From: Microbacterium sorbitolivorans
GTDB lineage: Bacteria > Actinomycetota > Actinomycetes > Actinomycetales > Microbacteriaceae
DNA: 64,000 nucleotides
Direction of reading: 5' to 3'
Assembly: GCF_003327285.1 (NCBI RefSeq)
Contig: NZ_KZ848477.1
Span: 59,356-123,355, forward strand
Under the pieces are notes generated by a model. It did no database searches. It saw only the letters and a program-made list of their open reading frames with translations, and was not told the DNA's origin. Position 1 is the first letter of the stretch. Each line of letters starts with the position of its first letter. Below are positions 26,449 through 36,073 of this stretch, piece by piece. A program made the position numbers and the translations under genes.

Positions 26449-26476
26449 ATCTTCAGCAGTTTCCCTGAGTCGAGAC

Positions 26477-27058
26477 TCAGGCCTCCTTGACGAACGGGAA
26501 GCCGAAGTGCGTCAGAAGCGCACGGCCCTCCGCGTCGGTCTTGGCGGTGGTCACAACGGTGATGTCGAAGCCACGGACGCGATCGATCTTGTCCTGGTTG
26601 ATCTCCTGGAAGATCGACTGCTCCGTCACACCGAAGGTGTAGTTGCCGTTACCGTCGAACTGCTTGGCCGACAGACCGCGGAAGTCGCGGATGCGGGGCA
26701 GAGCGAGCGAGATCAGTCGGTCCAGGAACTCCCACGCGCGGTCACCACGGAGGGTGACGTGCGCGCCGATGGCCTGGCCTTCGCGCAGCTTGAACTGAGC
26801 GATCGACTTCTTCGCCTTGGTGACGACGGGCTTCTGACCGGTGATGGCGGTGAGGTCTGCGACCGCGCCCTCGATCACCTTGCTGTCGCGGGCTGCCTCA
26901 CCGACACCGGTGTTGACAACAACCTTGACGAGGCCCGGAATCTGCATGACGTTCTCGTAACCGAACTCGTCCTGCAGCTTCTGGCGGATCTCGCCGCGGT
27001 AAACCTGCTTCAGGCGCGGCTGGATTTTGCCAGTCTGCGCGGCACTTTCAGTGCTCAT
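26477..27058 (-). CDS. rplE: Ribosomal protein L5
   Basis: A 193-residue 5S-rRNA-binding protein: [69 protein letters not shown] and [20 protein letters not shown]. It follows rplX by 11 bases and ends the first transcript segment of the cluster. Confidence 0.98.
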   Translation of the reverse strand: MSTESAAQTGKIQPRLKQVYRGEIRQKLQDEFGYENVMQIPGLVKVVVNTGVGEAARDSKVIEGAVADLTAITGQKPVVTKAKKSIAQFKLREGQAIGAHVTLRGDRAWEFLDRLISLALPRIRDFRGLSAKQFDGNGNYTFGVTEQSIFQEINQDKIDRVRGFDITVVTTAKTDAEGRALLTHFGFPFVKEA

Positions 27059-27069
27059 CTGTTAACCCT

Positions 27070-27441
27070 TTACTTTCCCTTGGGGTCGGGAATGTCAGCA
27101 CCCGAACCCTTGGCGACGCGGATGCGCACGGTCTTCTTGACGCCGTCCTTGACCTGCTCCTCGACGCGGTAACCCACGCGAGTCGGCTTCTTGGTCTCGG
27201 GGTCGACGATCGCGACGTTCGACACGTGGATCGGGGCCTCAACGGTCTCGATGCCACCGGTCTTGGTGCCACGCTGCGTCTGACCGACGCGGTTGTGCTT
27301 GGTGACGTACTTGACGCCCTCAACGATCACGCGGTTGCCGATGACAGCCAGGACCTTGCCCTGCTTGCCACGGTCGCCGCCGCGCTCCTGCGAAGCGCCG
27401 GTGATGACCTGAACCAGGTCACCCTTCTTGATCTTGGCCAT
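27070..27441 (-). CDS. rplX: Ribosomal protein L24
   Basis: A 123-residue KOW-domain protein: [31 protein letters not shown]. It is a large-subunit assembly initiator. The C-terminus is basic ([15 protein letters not shown]). Three bases separate it from rplN. Confidence 0.98.
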   Translation of the reverse strand: MAKIKKGDLVQVITGASQERGGDRGKQGKVLAVIGNRVIVEGVKYVTKHNRVGQTQRGTKTGGIETVEAPIHVSNVAIVDPETKKPTRVGYRVEEQVKDGVKKTVRIRVAKGSGADIPDPKGK

Positions 27442-27444
27442 GAA

Positions 27445-27813
27445 TTACAGCACCTCCGGGGCGAGCGACACGATCTTCATGAACTTGCGGTCGCGAAGCT
27501 CGCGGCCAACCGGTCCGAAGATACGCGTGCCACGGGGCTCGCCGTTGTTGTTCAGGATGACGGCCGCGTTCTCATCGAACTTGATGTACGAGCCATCTTC
27601 ACGACGCGTCTGCTTGACGGTGCGGACGACAACCGCCTTGACGACGTCGCCCTTCTTCACGTTGCCGCCGGGGATCGCGTCCTTGACCGTCGCGACGATG
27701 GTGTCACCCACGCCCGCGTAACGGCGGTTCGAACCACCGAGAACGCGGATCGTGAGCAGCTCCTTCGCGCCGGAGTTGTCGGCGACCTTGAGGCGGGATT
27801 CGTTCTGAATCAC
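27445..27813 (-). CDS. rplN: Ribosomal protein L14
   Basis: A 122-residue protein: [56 protein letters not shown], and the conserved [28 protein letters not shown]. It starts 29 bases after the rpsQ stop. Confidence 0.98.
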   Translation of the reverse strand: MIQNESRLKVADNSGAKELLTIRVLGGSNRRYAGVGDTIVATVKDAIPGGNVKKGDVVKAVVVRTVKQTRREDGSYIKFDENAAVILNNNGEPRGTRIFGPVGRELRDRKFMKIVSLAPEVL

Positions 27814-27842
27814 TGGTTACTCCTTCAAGTGAGCCCGAAGGC

Positions 27843-28118
27843 TTACTTGGCCTTCTCGACGATTTCGACCAGGCGCCAGCGCTTGGTGGCGCTGGTCGGA
27901 CGGGTCTCGTTGATCACGACGAGGTCGCCGATGCCGGCGCTGTTGGTCTCGTCGTGGGCCTTCAGCTTCTTCGTGCGGCGAAGGACCTTGCCGTAAAGCG
28001 GGTGCTTCACGCGGTCTTCAACCTCGACAACGATGGTCTTGTCCATCTTGTCGCTCACGACGTAGCCGCGGACAGACTTGCGGTAACCGCGCTCGACGGT
28101 GTTCTCGCTGGTCATCAC
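27843..28118 (-). CDS. rpsQ: Ribosomal protein S17
   Basis: A 91-residue small-subunit protein: [40 protein letters not shown] and [22 protein letters not shown]. Its ATG overlaps the rpmC stop by four bases. One of two adjacent Met codons may be the real start. Confidence 0.97.
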   Translation of the reverse strand: MMTSENTVERGYRKSVRGYVVSDKMDKTIVVEVEDRVKHPLYGKVLRRTKKLKAHDETNSAGIGDLVVINETRPTSATKRWRLVEIVEKAK

Positions 28119-28414
28119 TCAGCCCCTCCCTCAGCGACGGCCGCGTCGGCCTTCTTCGCCTTGCTCTTCTTGGCCTTCTCAACCGGAGCCGGGGTCGCAC
28201 GGATCCCGAGCTCGCGCTCACGGATGACCGTGTAGAGACGCGCGATGTCGCGCTTCACGGCGCGGATGCGACCGTGGCTCTCCAGCTGACCGGTGGCCGA
28301 CTGGAAGCGCAGGTTGAACAGCTCTTCCTTGGCCTTACGCAGCTCCTCGAGGAGGCGCTGGTCTTCGAACGTGTCGAGCTCGCTCGGAGCGAGCTCCTTG
28401 GTGCCGATCGCCAT
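28115..28414 (-). CDS. rpmC: Ribosomal protein L29
   Basis: A 99-residue protein: the L29 core is the helical hairpin [58 protein letters not shown]. The final 30 residues are a Lys/Ala-rich tail ([21 protein letters not shown]), longer than in E. coli and usual for actinobacteria. Overlaps rplP by one base. Confidence 0.96.
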   Translation of the reverse strand: MAIGTKELAPSELDTFEDQRLLEELRKAKEELFNLRFQSATGQLESHGRIRAVKRDIARLYTVIRERELGIRATPAPVEKAKKSKAKKADAAVAEGGAE

Positions 28415-28833
28415 TACGCGTCGCCCTCCTCGCGCTTGATGATGCGTGCCTTGAGCGGCAGCTTGTGCATTGCCCGGGTCAGGGCGCCCTTTGCGAGCTC
28501 CTCGCTCACGCCGGCCACCTCGAACAGGACGCGGCCCGGCTTGACGTTTGCAACCCAGAACTCCGGCGAACCCTTACCCGAACCCATTCGGACTTCGGCA
28601 GGCTTCTTGGTAAGCGGGCGGTCGGGGAAGATGTTGATCCACACCTTTCCGCCACGCTTGATGTGACGCGTCATGGCGATACGAGCCGCCTCAATCTGAC
28701 GGTTCGTCACGTACGCCGGGGTCAGCGCCTGGATGCCGTACTCGCCGAACGACACCTTGGTGCCACCCGTCGCCTGACCCGAACGGCCGGGGCGGTGCTG
28801 CTTACGGAACTTAACCTTGCGGGGGATAAGCAT
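28414..28833 (-). CDS. rplP: Ribosomal protein L16
   Basis: A 139-residue protein: [59 protein letters not shown]. It overlaps both the rpsC stop and the rpmC start, as in a compact operon. Confidence 0.98.
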   Translation of the reverse strand: MLIPRKVKFRKQHRPGRSGQATGGTKVSFGEYGIQALTPAYVTNRQIEAARIAMTRHIKRGGKVWINIFPDRPLTKKPAEVRMGSGKGSPEFWVANVKPGRVLFEVAGVSEELAKGALTRAMHKLPLKARIIKREEGDA

Positions 28834-29597
28834 TACGCCGATGCTCCTTCCGGTGCGCGCTTCTCGGCGCCAGCGTCGTTACGACGCGGGCCGCGACGGC
28901 CACCACGGTCGCCACCACGAGCAGGCTTCTTGTTAGCCTCCTCGCGAGCGAGCTCCTTGTTCGTGAGGTCGCCCTTGTAGACCCAGACCTTCACGCCGAT
29001 GCGGCCGAAGGTGGTCTTCGCCTCGTAGAAGCCGTAGTCGATGTTCGCGCGAAGCGTGTGCAGCGGCACACGACCCTCGCGGTAGAACTCGGTGCGGCTC
29101 ATCTCGGCGCCGCCAAGGCGGCCGGAGACCTGGATGCGGACGCCCTTGGCGCCGGCGCGCATGGCGCCCTGCAGGCCCTTGCGCATCGCGCGGCGGAACG
29201 CCACACGACCAGCAAGCTGCTCTGCAACACCCTGGGCGATGAGCTGAGCGTCAGCCTCGGGGTTCTTGACCTCGAGGATGTTCAGCTGAATCTGCTTGCC
29301 CGTGAGCTTCTCGAGCTCGGCACGGATGCGCTCGGCCTCCGCACCGCGGCGGCCGATCACGATGCCGGGACGCGCGGTGTGGATGTCGACGCGAACGCGG
29401 TCCTTCGTGCGCTCGAGGTCGATGCGGCTCACGCCAGCACGATCCAGGTTCTTCTGCAGAAGAGCGCGGATCTTGATGTCCTCGGCGACGTAGTCAGCGT
29501 AACGCTGGCCCGGCTTCGTCGAGTCGGCGAACCAACGCGACGTGTGGTCCGTCGTGATGCCGAGACGGAAGCCGTAAGGGTTGATCTTCTGTCCCAT
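28833..29597 (-). CDS. rpsC: Ribosomal protein S3
   Basis: A 254-residue small-subunit protein with a KH domain: [41 protein letters not shown] (GxxG), and the C-terminal domain [41 protein letters not shown]. The tail ([20 protein letters not shown]) is Arg/Gly-rich. Confidence 0.98.
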   Translation of the reverse strand: MGQKINPYGFRLGITTDHTSRWFADSTKPGQRYADYVAEDIKIRALLQKNLDRAGVSRIDLERTKDRVRVDIHTARPGIVIGRRGAEAERIRAELEKLTGKQIQLNILEVKNPEADAQLIAQGVAEQLAGRVAFRRAMRKGLQGAMRAGAKGVRIQVSGRLGGAEMSRTEFYREGRVPLHTLRANIDYGFYEAKTTFGRIGVKVWVYKGDLTNKELAREEANKKPARGGDRGGRRGPRRNDAGAEKRAPEGASA

Positions 29598-29968
29598 TAC
29601 TTGCTCGCCTTCTTGTTCTCGGGCGTCGAGAGCACGACCGTAATGTGGCTCGTGCGCTTCTTGATCTGGTCAGCGCGACCCTGTGCGCGGGGGCGGAAAC
29701 GCTTGAGCGTCACACCCTCGTCGACGAACGCGTTCTTCACGAACAGGTCGTCCTCGTTCAGTGCCTCACCGGCCGCATCGGCCTTGACCTGCGCGTTGGC
29801 CTTTGCAGACGCAACGAGCTTGTAGATCGGCTCCGAAGCGCTCTGTGCTGCGAACTTCAGGATCGCGAGCGCCTCATCCGCCTGCTTGCCCTTGATCAGA
29901 GCAACAACGCGACGGGCCTTCTGAGGGGTCACGCGGATGTGTCGCACGCGTGCGATGGACTCCACCAT
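29597..29968 (-). CDS. rplV: Ribosomal protein L22
   Basis: A 123-residue protein whose long loop lines the peptide exit tunnel: [20 protein letters not shown] and the conserved [25 protein letters not shown]. It follows rpsS by 23 bases and overlaps rpsC by one. Confidence 0.98.
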   Translation of the reverse strand: MVESIARVRHIRVTPQKARRVVALIKGKQADEALAILKFAAQSASEPIYKLVASAKANAQVKADAAGEALNEDDLFVKNAFVDEGVTLKRFRPRAQGRADQIKKRTSHITVVLSTPENKKASK

Positions 29969-29991
29969 TTCTCTCTCCTCTCAGCGTCGCC

Positions 29992-30273
29992 TTAGCGGCG
30001 ACGGCCCTTCTTGTCGTCCTTCACGTGGCCGCGGAAGGTGCGGGTGGGCGCGAACTCGCCCAGCTTGTGACCAACCATGGACTCGGACACAAACACGGGG
30101 ATGTGCTTGCGACCGTCGTGCACGGCGATCGTGTGACCCAGCATGGCCGGCACGATCATCGAGCGGCGCGACCAGGTCTTGATGACGTTCTTCGTTCCCG
30201 CTTCGTTCTGCGAGCTCACCTTGCGAAGCAGGTGCTCGTCGACGAAGGGGCCCTTCTTCAGACTGCGTGGCAT
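29992..30273 (-). CDS. rpsS: Ribosomal protein S19
   Basis: A 93-residue small-subunit protein: [19 protein letters not shown], and [37 protein letters not shown]. It binds 16S rRNA near the head together with S13. Confidence 0.98.
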   Translation of the reverse strand: MPRSLKKGPFVDEHLLRKVSSQNEAGTKNVIKTWSRRSMIVPAMLGHTIAVHDGRKHIPVFVSESMVGHKLGEFAPTRTFRGHVKDDKKGRRR

Positions 30274-30285
30274 CTTCTTGAACTC

Positions 30286-31125
30286 CTACTTGCGGTTCTT
30301 GCCCGACGGACGGCGACGCACAATGTACTTGTCGCTTTCCTTGTTGGCGTGACGGGTACGGCCTTCAGGCTGACCCCAGGGCGTAACAGGGTTACGACCA
30401 CCAGAGGTACGACCCTCACCACCACCGTGCGGGTGGTCAACCGGGTTCATAACGACACCACGGACGGTCGGGCGAACGCCCTTCCAGCGCATGCGGCCGG
30501 CCTTACCCCAGTTGATGTTCGACTGCTCGGCGTTGCCGACCTCGCCGATCGTTGCGCGGCAGCGCAGGTCGACGTTGCGGACCTCACCCGACGGCAGGCG
30601 GAGCTGCGCGTAGGGGCCGTCCTTAGCGACGAGGCGGACCGACGAACCGGCCGAACGAGCCATCTTCGCGCCACCACCGGGACGGAGCTCCACGTTGTGG
30701 ATCACGGTACCCGTGGGGATGTTGCGGAGGGGCAGGTTGTTACCCGGCTTGATGTCAGCGTTTGCGCCCGACTCAACGATGTCGCCCTGCTTCAGCTTCG
30801 CCGGAGCGATGATGTAGCGCTTGGTGCCATCAAAGTAGTGGAGGAGCGCGATGCGCGCGGTACGGTTCGGGTCGTACTCGATGTGAGCGACCTTGGCGTT
30901 CACGCCATCCTTGTCCGCACGACGGAAGTCGATCACGCGGTACTGGCGCTTGTGGCCACCACCGATGTGACGGGTCGTGATGCGGCCCTGGTTGTTACGT
31001 CCACCAGTCTTGGGCAGCGGACGGAGCAGCGACTTCTCGGGCGTCGATCGCGTGATCTCGGCGAAGTCTGCCACCGACGAGCCGCGGCGACCGGGGGTCG
31101 TGGGCTTGTAGTTGCGAATAGCCAT
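30286..31125 (-). CDS. rplB: Ribosomal protein L2
   Basis: A 279-residue large-subunit protein at the peptidyl transferase centre: [53 protein letters not shown], and [26 protein letters not shown], which holds the conserved histidine. Twelve bases before rpsS. Confidence 0.98.
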   Translation of the reverse strand: MAIRNYKPTTPGRRGSSVADFAEITRSTPEKSLLRPLPKTGGRNNQGRITTRHIGGGHKRQYRVIDFRRADKDGVNAKVAHIEYDPNRTARIALLHYFDGTKRYIIAPAKLKQGDIVESGANADIKPGNNLPLRNIPTGTVIHNVELRPGGGAKMARSAGSSVRLVAKDGPYAQLRLPSGEVRNVDLRCRATIGEVGNAEQSNINWGKAGRMRWKGVRPTVRGVVMNPVDHPHGGGEGRTSGGRNPVTPWGQPEGRTRHANKESDKYIVRRRPSGKNRK

Positions 31126-31151
31126 ATTCGTTTCCTAGTCCTTCCCAGCTA

Positions 31152-31451
31152 TCAGGCGACAGCCGTGAAGATGTCGATGGTGCCCGACTTCAGCGTGACG
31201 ATGGCGCGCTTGGTGTCCTTGCGCTTGCCAGTGCCGAAGCGGGTGCGGCGGCTCTTACCCTGACGGTTCAGGGTGTTCACCGAAGCGACCTTCACACCGA
31301 AGATCTTCTCGATCGCGAGCTTGATCTCGGTCTTGTTCGAGCGGGTGTCCACGAGGAACGTGTACTTACCCTCATCGATCAGGCCGTAGCTCTTCTCCGA
31401 AACGACGGGCGCGAAGATGATCTCGCGCGGGTCCTTGTTGAGAGCGGTCAT
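31152..31451 (-). CDS. rplW: Ribosomal protein L23
   Basis: A 99-residue protein at the tunnel exit, where trigger factor and SRP dock: [53 protein letters not shown]. It overlaps rplD by four bases. Confidence 0.98.
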   Translation of the reverse strand: MTALNKDPREIIFAPVVSEKSYGLIDEGKYTFLVDTRSNKTEIKLAIEKIFGVKVASVNTLNRQGKSRRTRFGTGKRKDTKRAIVTLKSGTIDIFTAVA

Positions 31452-32104
31452 GCCGAGACCTCCTTGGCGCCAGCCTTCTGCGCGATGAACGCGTCGATGG
31501 CGGCCTTGGTGAAGACGACGTCGTCGCTACGGACGATGTCGTAAGCGTTGAGCTGGTCGGCGACGAGCGTGTGCACGTTACCGAGGTTGCGGACGCTGAG
31601 GTAGCTGATCTCTTCGTCACGGCCGAGGACGACGAGCGTCTTCTTGTTCTCCGTGAACGTCGAGAGGAACTTGGCAGCAGCCTGCGTGGCGGGCTTCTCG
31701 GTGCCGAACGTGTCGACAACGTGAATGCGCTCACCGCGGAGACGGTCGCTCAGCAGGCCGTGAATGGCCGCCGCGATCATCTTCTTGGGGGTGCGCTGCG
31801 AGTAGTCGCGGGGCTTCGGGCCGTGGACAATGCCACCACCGCGGTGCTCCGGCTGGCGGATCGAGCCCTGGCGCGAGCGGCCGGTGCCCTTCTGCTTGAA
31901 CGGCTTCGCACCGGTACCCGAGACCTCACCACGACGAAGCGTCGAGTGGGTGCCCTGGCGAGCAGCAGCAAGCTGCGCGGTAACGACCTGGTGAATCAGC
32001 GGAACGTTCGTCTTGACGTCGAACACGTGCGCGGGAAGCTCGACCGTGCCGGTCTTCTTTCCGTCGGTGCCGAGGACGTCGAGAACGAGAGTCGAGTCAG
32101 CCAT
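31448..32104 (-). CDS. rplD: Ribosomal protein L4
   Basis: A 218-residue protein with a tunnel-lining loop: [53 protein letters not shown]. In several bacteria L4 also represses its own operon; whether that holds here depends on the leader near 33220-33274. Confidence 0.98.
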   Translation of the reverse strand: MADSTLVLDVLGTDGKKTGTVELPAHVFDVKTNVPLIHQVVTAQLAAARQGTHSTLRRGEVSGTGAKPFKQKGTGRSRQGSIRQPEHRGGGIVHGPKPRDYSQRTPKKMIAAAIHGLLSDRLRGERIHVVDTFGTEKPATQAAAKFLSTFTENKKTLVVLGRDEEISYLSVRNLGNVHTLVADQLNAYDIVRSDDVVFTKAAIDAFIAQKAGAKEVSA

Positions 32105-32109
32105 CTAAC

Positions 32110-32769
32110 TCAGGCCCCCTTCACTGCGTTGCGGACGTACACGACGCGGCCACGAGCACCGGGGACGGCGCCCTTGACGAGCAGCAGACCCTTCTCGGTG
32201 TCGACGGCGTGCACCGTGAGGTTGAGGACGGTCACGCGCTCGCCACCCATGCGGCCGGCCATGCGCGTGCCCTTGAAGACGCGGCTGGGCGTAGCCGAAG
32301 CACCGATCGAACCGGGCTTGCGGTGGTTGCGGTGTGCACCGTGCGAGGCACCCACGCCGGCGAAGTTGTGACGCTTCATCACACCAGCGAAACCCTTACC
32401 CTTGCTCGTGCCGACGACGTCGACGAGCTGGCCGGCCTCGAAGGTGTCACCAGCGGTGATCTCCTGGCCGAGGGTGTAGTTCGCGGCGTCTGCCGTGCGG
32501 ATCTCAGCGACCTTGCGGCGGGGCGTAACGCCAGCAGCTGCGTAGTGGCCGGTGAGGGGCTGGGTGACCTTGCGGGGGTCAATCTCGCCAGCGGCGATCT
32601 GAACGGCGTTGTAGCCGTCCTTCTCAGGGGTACGGATCTGCGTAACGACGTTCGGAGCAAGCTCGATCACCGTCACCGGAACGAGCTTGCCAGCTTCGTT
32701 CCAGACCTGAGTCATGCCCAGCTTCTTGCCGAGCATGCCCTTCGAAATCTTGTTGTTGATGTCAGCCAT
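32110..32769 (-). CDS. rplC: Ribosomal protein L3
   Basis: A 219-residue protein: [94 protein letters not shown]. It begins nine bases after rpsJ ends. Confidence 0.98.
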   Translation of the reverse strand: MADINNKISKGMLGKKLGMTQVWNEAGKLVPVTVIELAPNVVTQIRTPEKDGYNAVQIAAGEIDPRKVTQPLTGHYAAAGVTPRRKVAEIRTADAANYTLGQEITAGDTFEAGQLVDVVGTSKGKGFAGVMKRHNFAGVGASHGAHRNHRKPGSIGASATPSRVFKGTRMAGRMGGERVTVLNLTVHAVDTEKGLLLVKGAVPGARGRVVYVRNAVKGA

Positions 32770-32777
32770 GTCGAACC

Positions 32778-33086
32778 TCAGAGCTTGATCTCGATGTTGA
32801 CGTCGGCCGGAAGGTCCAGACGCATGAGCGAGTCAACCGCCTTGGGGGTCGGGTCGACGATGTCGATGAGGCGCTTGTGGGTGCGCTTCTCGAAGTGCTC
32901 GCGGCTGTCCTTGTACTTGTGGGGCGAACGGATAACCGCCACGACGTTCTTCTCCGTCGGGAGGGGCACCGGGCCCACGACCTGCGCACCAGCGCGGGTC
33001 ACGGTGTCGACAATCTTGCGTGCCGACGTGTCGATGACCTCGTGGTCATACGACTTCAGGCGAATGCGGATCTTCTGTCCCGCCAT
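32778..33086 (-). CDS. rpsJ: Ribosomal protein S10
   Basis: A 102-residue small-subunit protein, also known to act as NusE in antitermination: [20 protein letters not shown], and [33 protein letters not shown] 33086 fits the family exactly; residues upstream in frame are not part of S10. It is the first gene of the S10 operon, behind a 420-base leader/promoter region. Confidence 0.98.
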   Translation of the reverse strand: MAGQKIRIRLKSYDHEVIDTSARKIVDTVTRAGAQVVGPVPLPTEKNVVAVIRSPHKYKDSREHFEKRTHKRLIDIVDPTPKAVDSLMRLDLPADVNIEIKL

Positions 33087-33505
33087 TTGTCTGCTCACTC
33101 TCTTCAGCGTCTTACCTCTCGGGCATTGGACGCACGTACCCTCCGGAAACCCTTCGGGTCGGCACACCACGTCAGTTGAACGAGTTCTTCCGAACGTTGC
33201 GCCATATTCACCTATCAGCCCGCAGGCAGGAATATGCTTCCTGTGATCTGTGGGTGTCGCTCCTCTGCCTGCGGCCCGGGTCTGTGCGCGATGCGCCGCC
33301 CGTGCACTGCCAGCGCAGTGATCTGGAAACACCAGAATGTGGAACCTCTCTATTCTGCCAGGCCCACACCCCAGAAATCAACCCGGGCGTGTCGCGCTGT
33401 GTGCCGCGTGATTCCGCGGTTTTCGCGGATCCCGTCGGCGTCTTCTCAGGTACGCAAAACGGCCCCTCCCGCGCGAACGCGGGGGGGGGCCGTTAAGGAT
33501 CCGGC
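33087..33505 (-). promoter_or_regulatory. S10-operon leader and promoter region
   Basis: No gene is visible in this 419-base space. It contains a hairpin at 33220-33274 (CCGCAGGCAG pairing with CTGCCTGCGG over a 35-base loop) upstream of rpsJ, and the terminator hairpin of the 33506 gene at 33459-33494. The S10 operon promoter must lie here; I cannot place its boxes with confidence. The hairpin is a candidate ribosomal-protein leader element. Confidence 0.5.
33459..33494 (-). terminator. Terminator of the small 33506-33721 gene
   Basis: AACGGCCCCCCCCCGCGTTC pairs with the GCGCGGGAGGGGCCGTT that follows, then TTTTGCG on the minus strand. It starts 12 bases after the stop. Confidence 0.8.
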
Positions 33506-33721
33506 TTACTGGTTGCCGATCTTGCCGTCGAGGTTCGCGCGAACCTCGTCGATCTTGCTGTCGGCCGAGTCCGGAGCGACCTTCTTCGCGAGGTTCGCTG
33601 CGCCGTCGAGCGCCTTGTCGCTGAGCTCCTCAGCCTTCTCGCTCTTCAGCGCCTCGTCGATCTTGTCCTTGTTGTCCTCGAAGGCGGCCTTGCCCTTGTT
33701 GATGAGGTCGTCGAGTCCCAT
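33506..33721 (-). CDS. Small charged protein, MT0933/Rv0909 antitoxin-like
   Basis: A 71-residue helical protein (MGLDDLINKGKAAFEDNKDK, IDEALKSEKAEELSDKALDG, AANLAKKVAPDSADSKIDEV) with alternating charges. Composition, length and the opening MGLDDLINKGK resemble the MT0933-like antitoxin family (PF14013) of actinobacteria. No toxin gene lies beside it, so a toxin-antitoxin role is doubtful; it may be an orphan stress protein. Confidence 0.7.
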   Translation of the reverse strand: MGLDDLINKGKAAFEDNKDKIDEALKSEKAEELSDKALDGAANLAKKVAPDSADSKIDEVRANLDGKIGNQ

Positions 33722-33837
33722 TGTTCCCCCTCGGGTTCGTGGTGTCGTAGGCGGCTGGTCAGCGCGCGAGATTAGTCTTACATCTAACGGCGCGACAGGT
33801 ACAGGGCCCGCCGAAGTTATTTCGATCGAAGGTACGA

Positions 33838-34311
33838 GTGACGAACGAAACCGAGGCCATAGGCGGGATGGCGGGGCCCGACGGCCCGTTCCTCAAGCTC
33901 TTCCGCAACCGCGGCATCGCGTTCATCCTCGTCGGCGGCATGAACACCGCGATCGGATTCGTGTGGTTCATCGCGTTCTCGGCCCTGTTCGACTGGATCG
34001 ATGCCGACGCCGCCTGGAACGTCTTCGCCGTGATCCTCGCCTCGCAGTGGACGTCCGCGACCTGCGCCTTCTTCCTCTACCGCCACCTCGTGTTCCGGGT
34101 AACGGGACACTTCTGGCTCGACTACGGGCGCTTCCTCCTCGTCAACGCCACGAGCGCCGCGCTCAACCTCCTCGTCGTGCCGCCCGTCGTGCTCTGGCTC
34201 GGGTGGCCCAAGATCCTGGCCCAGCTCGCGTTCACGGTCGTCATCGCCGTGATCAGCTGGTTCGGCCACAGCCAGTTCTCCTTCCGACGCAGCAAGAAAG
34301 ACTCCGCATGA
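33838..34311 (+). CDS. GtrA-family membrane protein
   Basis: A 157-residue protein with four membrane spans: IAFILVGGMNTAIGFVWFIA carries the GtrA signature, then WNVFAVILASQW, LNLLVVPPVVLWLG and LAFTVVIAVISWFGH. GtrA proteins are thought to flip polyprenyl-phosphate-linked sugars for surface glycosylation. GTG 33838 is the start, with GAAGG five bases upstream. It overlaps the next glycosyltransferase gene (ATGA), so the two and the third gene at 35129 form an operon. Confidence 0.9.
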   Translation: MTNETEAIGGMAGPDGPFLKLFRNRGIAFILVGGMNTAIGFVWFIAFSALFDWIDADAAWNVFAVILASQWTSATCAFFLYRHLVFRVTGHFWLDYGRFLLVNATSAALNLLVVPPVVLWLGWPKILAQLAFTVVIAVISWFGHSQFSFRRSKKDSA

Positions 34312-35132
34312 CCAGGCTCTCCGTCGTTGTACCGGCGTTCCGCCAGGCCGGCGTGCTCGCCGAGACCGTCCGTTCCGTGCTCGATCAGGCAGATGTTGAC
34401 CTCGAGCTGATCATCGCCGACCACTCCTCCGACGACGGCACCTACGCGGTCGCGAAATCTTTTGAGGCGGATCCGCGGGTGCGCGTCTTCCAGACGCCCG
34501 CGGGCGGCGGAGCCGCCGCGAACTGGGCGGCCGTCACCGAGCGCGCGACCGGCGAATTTATCAAGCTGCTCCCGGGCGACGACACCGTGCTTCCCGGATC
34601 CCTCGCCCGACAGGTCGCGCTTCTCGACGCGAACCCCGATGCGTCGCTCGTCGGTGGGCGGCGGCGGATCATCGACGCCTCCGGCCGCACCCTCGCCAAG
34701 CGCCGCGGATTGCAGGGCCTCTCCCCCATCATGTCGGGCGGCGACGCCGTGCGCGCGTCGGTGATCTCGGGCACGAACCCGTTCGGCGAGCCGGGCGCGG
34801 TCATGATGCGGCGGTCGGCGCTCGAGGCCGCAGGCGGGTGGCAGGGGCAGTGGTCGTACGCGATCGACGTGGCGAGCTACTACGGGGTGCTCCAGCACGG
34901 ATCCTTCGTCCGCGACGACGAGGTCGCCTCGACCTTCCGGGTCGGCGGCGGGCAGTGGTCGGTCGCGCTCGTCGACGAGCAGGCGGCCGAGATGACGCGG
35001 CTGTTCGAGTGGGCCGGATCCGTGTTCTCGTCGGTTTCTGCGGCCGATGTCGCCCGCGGATCCGCGAAGGCGCGGTCGCTGGCCCGCCAGCGCCGCATGG
35101 TGTACCGCGTGCTGAAGTTGGTGAAGCGATGA
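34308..35132 (+). CDS. Family 2 glycosyltransferase
   Basis: A 274-residue GT-A enzyme: MTRLSVVVPAFRQAGVLAET, with the nucleotide-sugar binding DHSSDDGTYAVAK (DxSxDxT) and a LLPGDD metal-binding block (DxD-like) near residue 90. It would transfer a sugar from an activated donor to a lipid or glycan acceptor; donor and acceptor are unknown. Start and stop overlap its neighbours by four and four bases. Confidence 0.92.
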   Translation: MTRLSVVVPAFRQAGVLAETVRSVLDQADVDLELIIADHSSDDGTYAVAKSFEADPRVRVFQTPAGGGAAANWAAVTERATGEFIKLLPGDDTVLPGSLARQVALLDANPDASLVGGRRRIIDASGRTLAKRRGLQGLSPIMSGGDAVRASVISGTNPFGEPGAVMMRRSALEAAGGWQGQWSYAIDVASYYGVLQHGSFVRDDEVASTFRVGGGQWSVALVDEQAAEMTRLFEWAGSVFSSVSAADVARGSAKARSLARQRRMVYRVLKLVKR

Positions 35133-36073
35133 AGACACTCGCCTTTGTGCTGCCGATCTACAACGAAGAGGGCAACATTCCGCTGCTGTACGAGCGCCTC
35201 GTGGGGGTTGCCGCGGCGCTCGAGGGGCGGTTCACGTGCGAGTTCATCTTCGTGAACGACGGTTCACGGGATCGCTCGCTGTCGCTCCTGCGGGGGCTGC
35301 GCGCCGCCGATGAGCGGGTGTCGGTGTACTCGCTCGCGCGGAACAAGGGGCACCAGATCGCGGTGACAGCGGGGCTCGACGTGGCCGACGCCGACGCGGT
35401 GATCGTGATGGACAGCGACCTACAGGATCCGCCCGAGGTGTCGCACGCCCTCATCGAGGCATGGGAGGACGGCGCCGATGTCGCGTACGCGAAGCGCCGT
35501 ACACGCGAGGACGGCTACTTCAAGAAGCTCACCGCGGGGATGTTCTACTGGGTGCTGTCGAAGATGGCGCGCATCGACATTCCGCGCGATACGGGCGACT
35601 TCCGGCTCATGGATCGCCGCGTCGTCGAGGAGCTGCGCCGCTATCCCGAGCGCAACCGCTTCCTGCGCGGGATGGTCGCCGAGATCGGGTTCGACCAGCG
35701 CGCCGTCGAGTTCGACCGCGATGCGCGTCACTCGGGCGAGACCGGGTACCCGCTGAGCAAGATGATCAAGCTTGCCGCCGACGGGATCATCGGGTTTAGC
35801 TCCTTCCCCCTGCGCCTCATTAGCGCGATCGGGATGGTGCTCGCCGTCGGCGCGGGGCTGTGGACGGTGTACCTGGCGGTGTCGCGGCTGGCGTTCCCCG
35901 ACTCGGTCGTCGAGGGGTGGACGTTCATAACTGCCGGGATGTTCCTCCTCGGCGGGATCCAGATGCTGATGCTCGGCGTGCTGGGGCAATACATCGGGCG
36001 CATCTACGAAGAGGTGCAGGCCCGCCCCCTCTACGCCTTCGCCGTCGCGGAACACGGCCCCCTCCCCCGTTAG
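35129..36073 (+). CDS. Family 2 glycosyltransferase, polyprenyl-phosphate type
   Basis: A 314-residue DPM1/GtrB-like enzyme: MKTLAFVLPIYNEEGNIPLL, FVNDGSRDRSLSLL, MDSDLQDPPE (DxD) and the cytoplasmic YAKRRTREDGYFKK. Two C-terminal membrane spans (GFSSFPLRLISAIGMVLAVGAGLWTVY and TFITAGMFLLGGIQMLMLGVLG) follow. Enzymes like this make polyprenyl-phosphate sugars, the substrate that GtrA proteins flip, so the three-gene operon is a coherent glycosylation unit. Confidence 0.93.
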   Translation: MKTLAFVLPIYNEEGNIPLLYERLVGVAAALEGRFTCEFIFVNDGSRDRSLSLLRGLRAADERVSVYSLARNKGHQIAVTAGLDVADADAVIVMDSDLQDPPEVSHALIEAWEDGADVAYAKRRTREDGYFKKLTAGMFYWVLSKMARIDIPRDTGDFRLMDRRVVEELRRYPERNRFLRGMVAEIGFDQRAVEFDRDARHSGETGYPLSKMIKLAADGIIGFSSFPLRLISAIGMVLAVGAGLWTVYLAVSRLAFPDSVVEGWTFITAGMFLLGGIQMLMLGVLGQYIGRIYEEVQARPLYAFAVAEHGPLPR

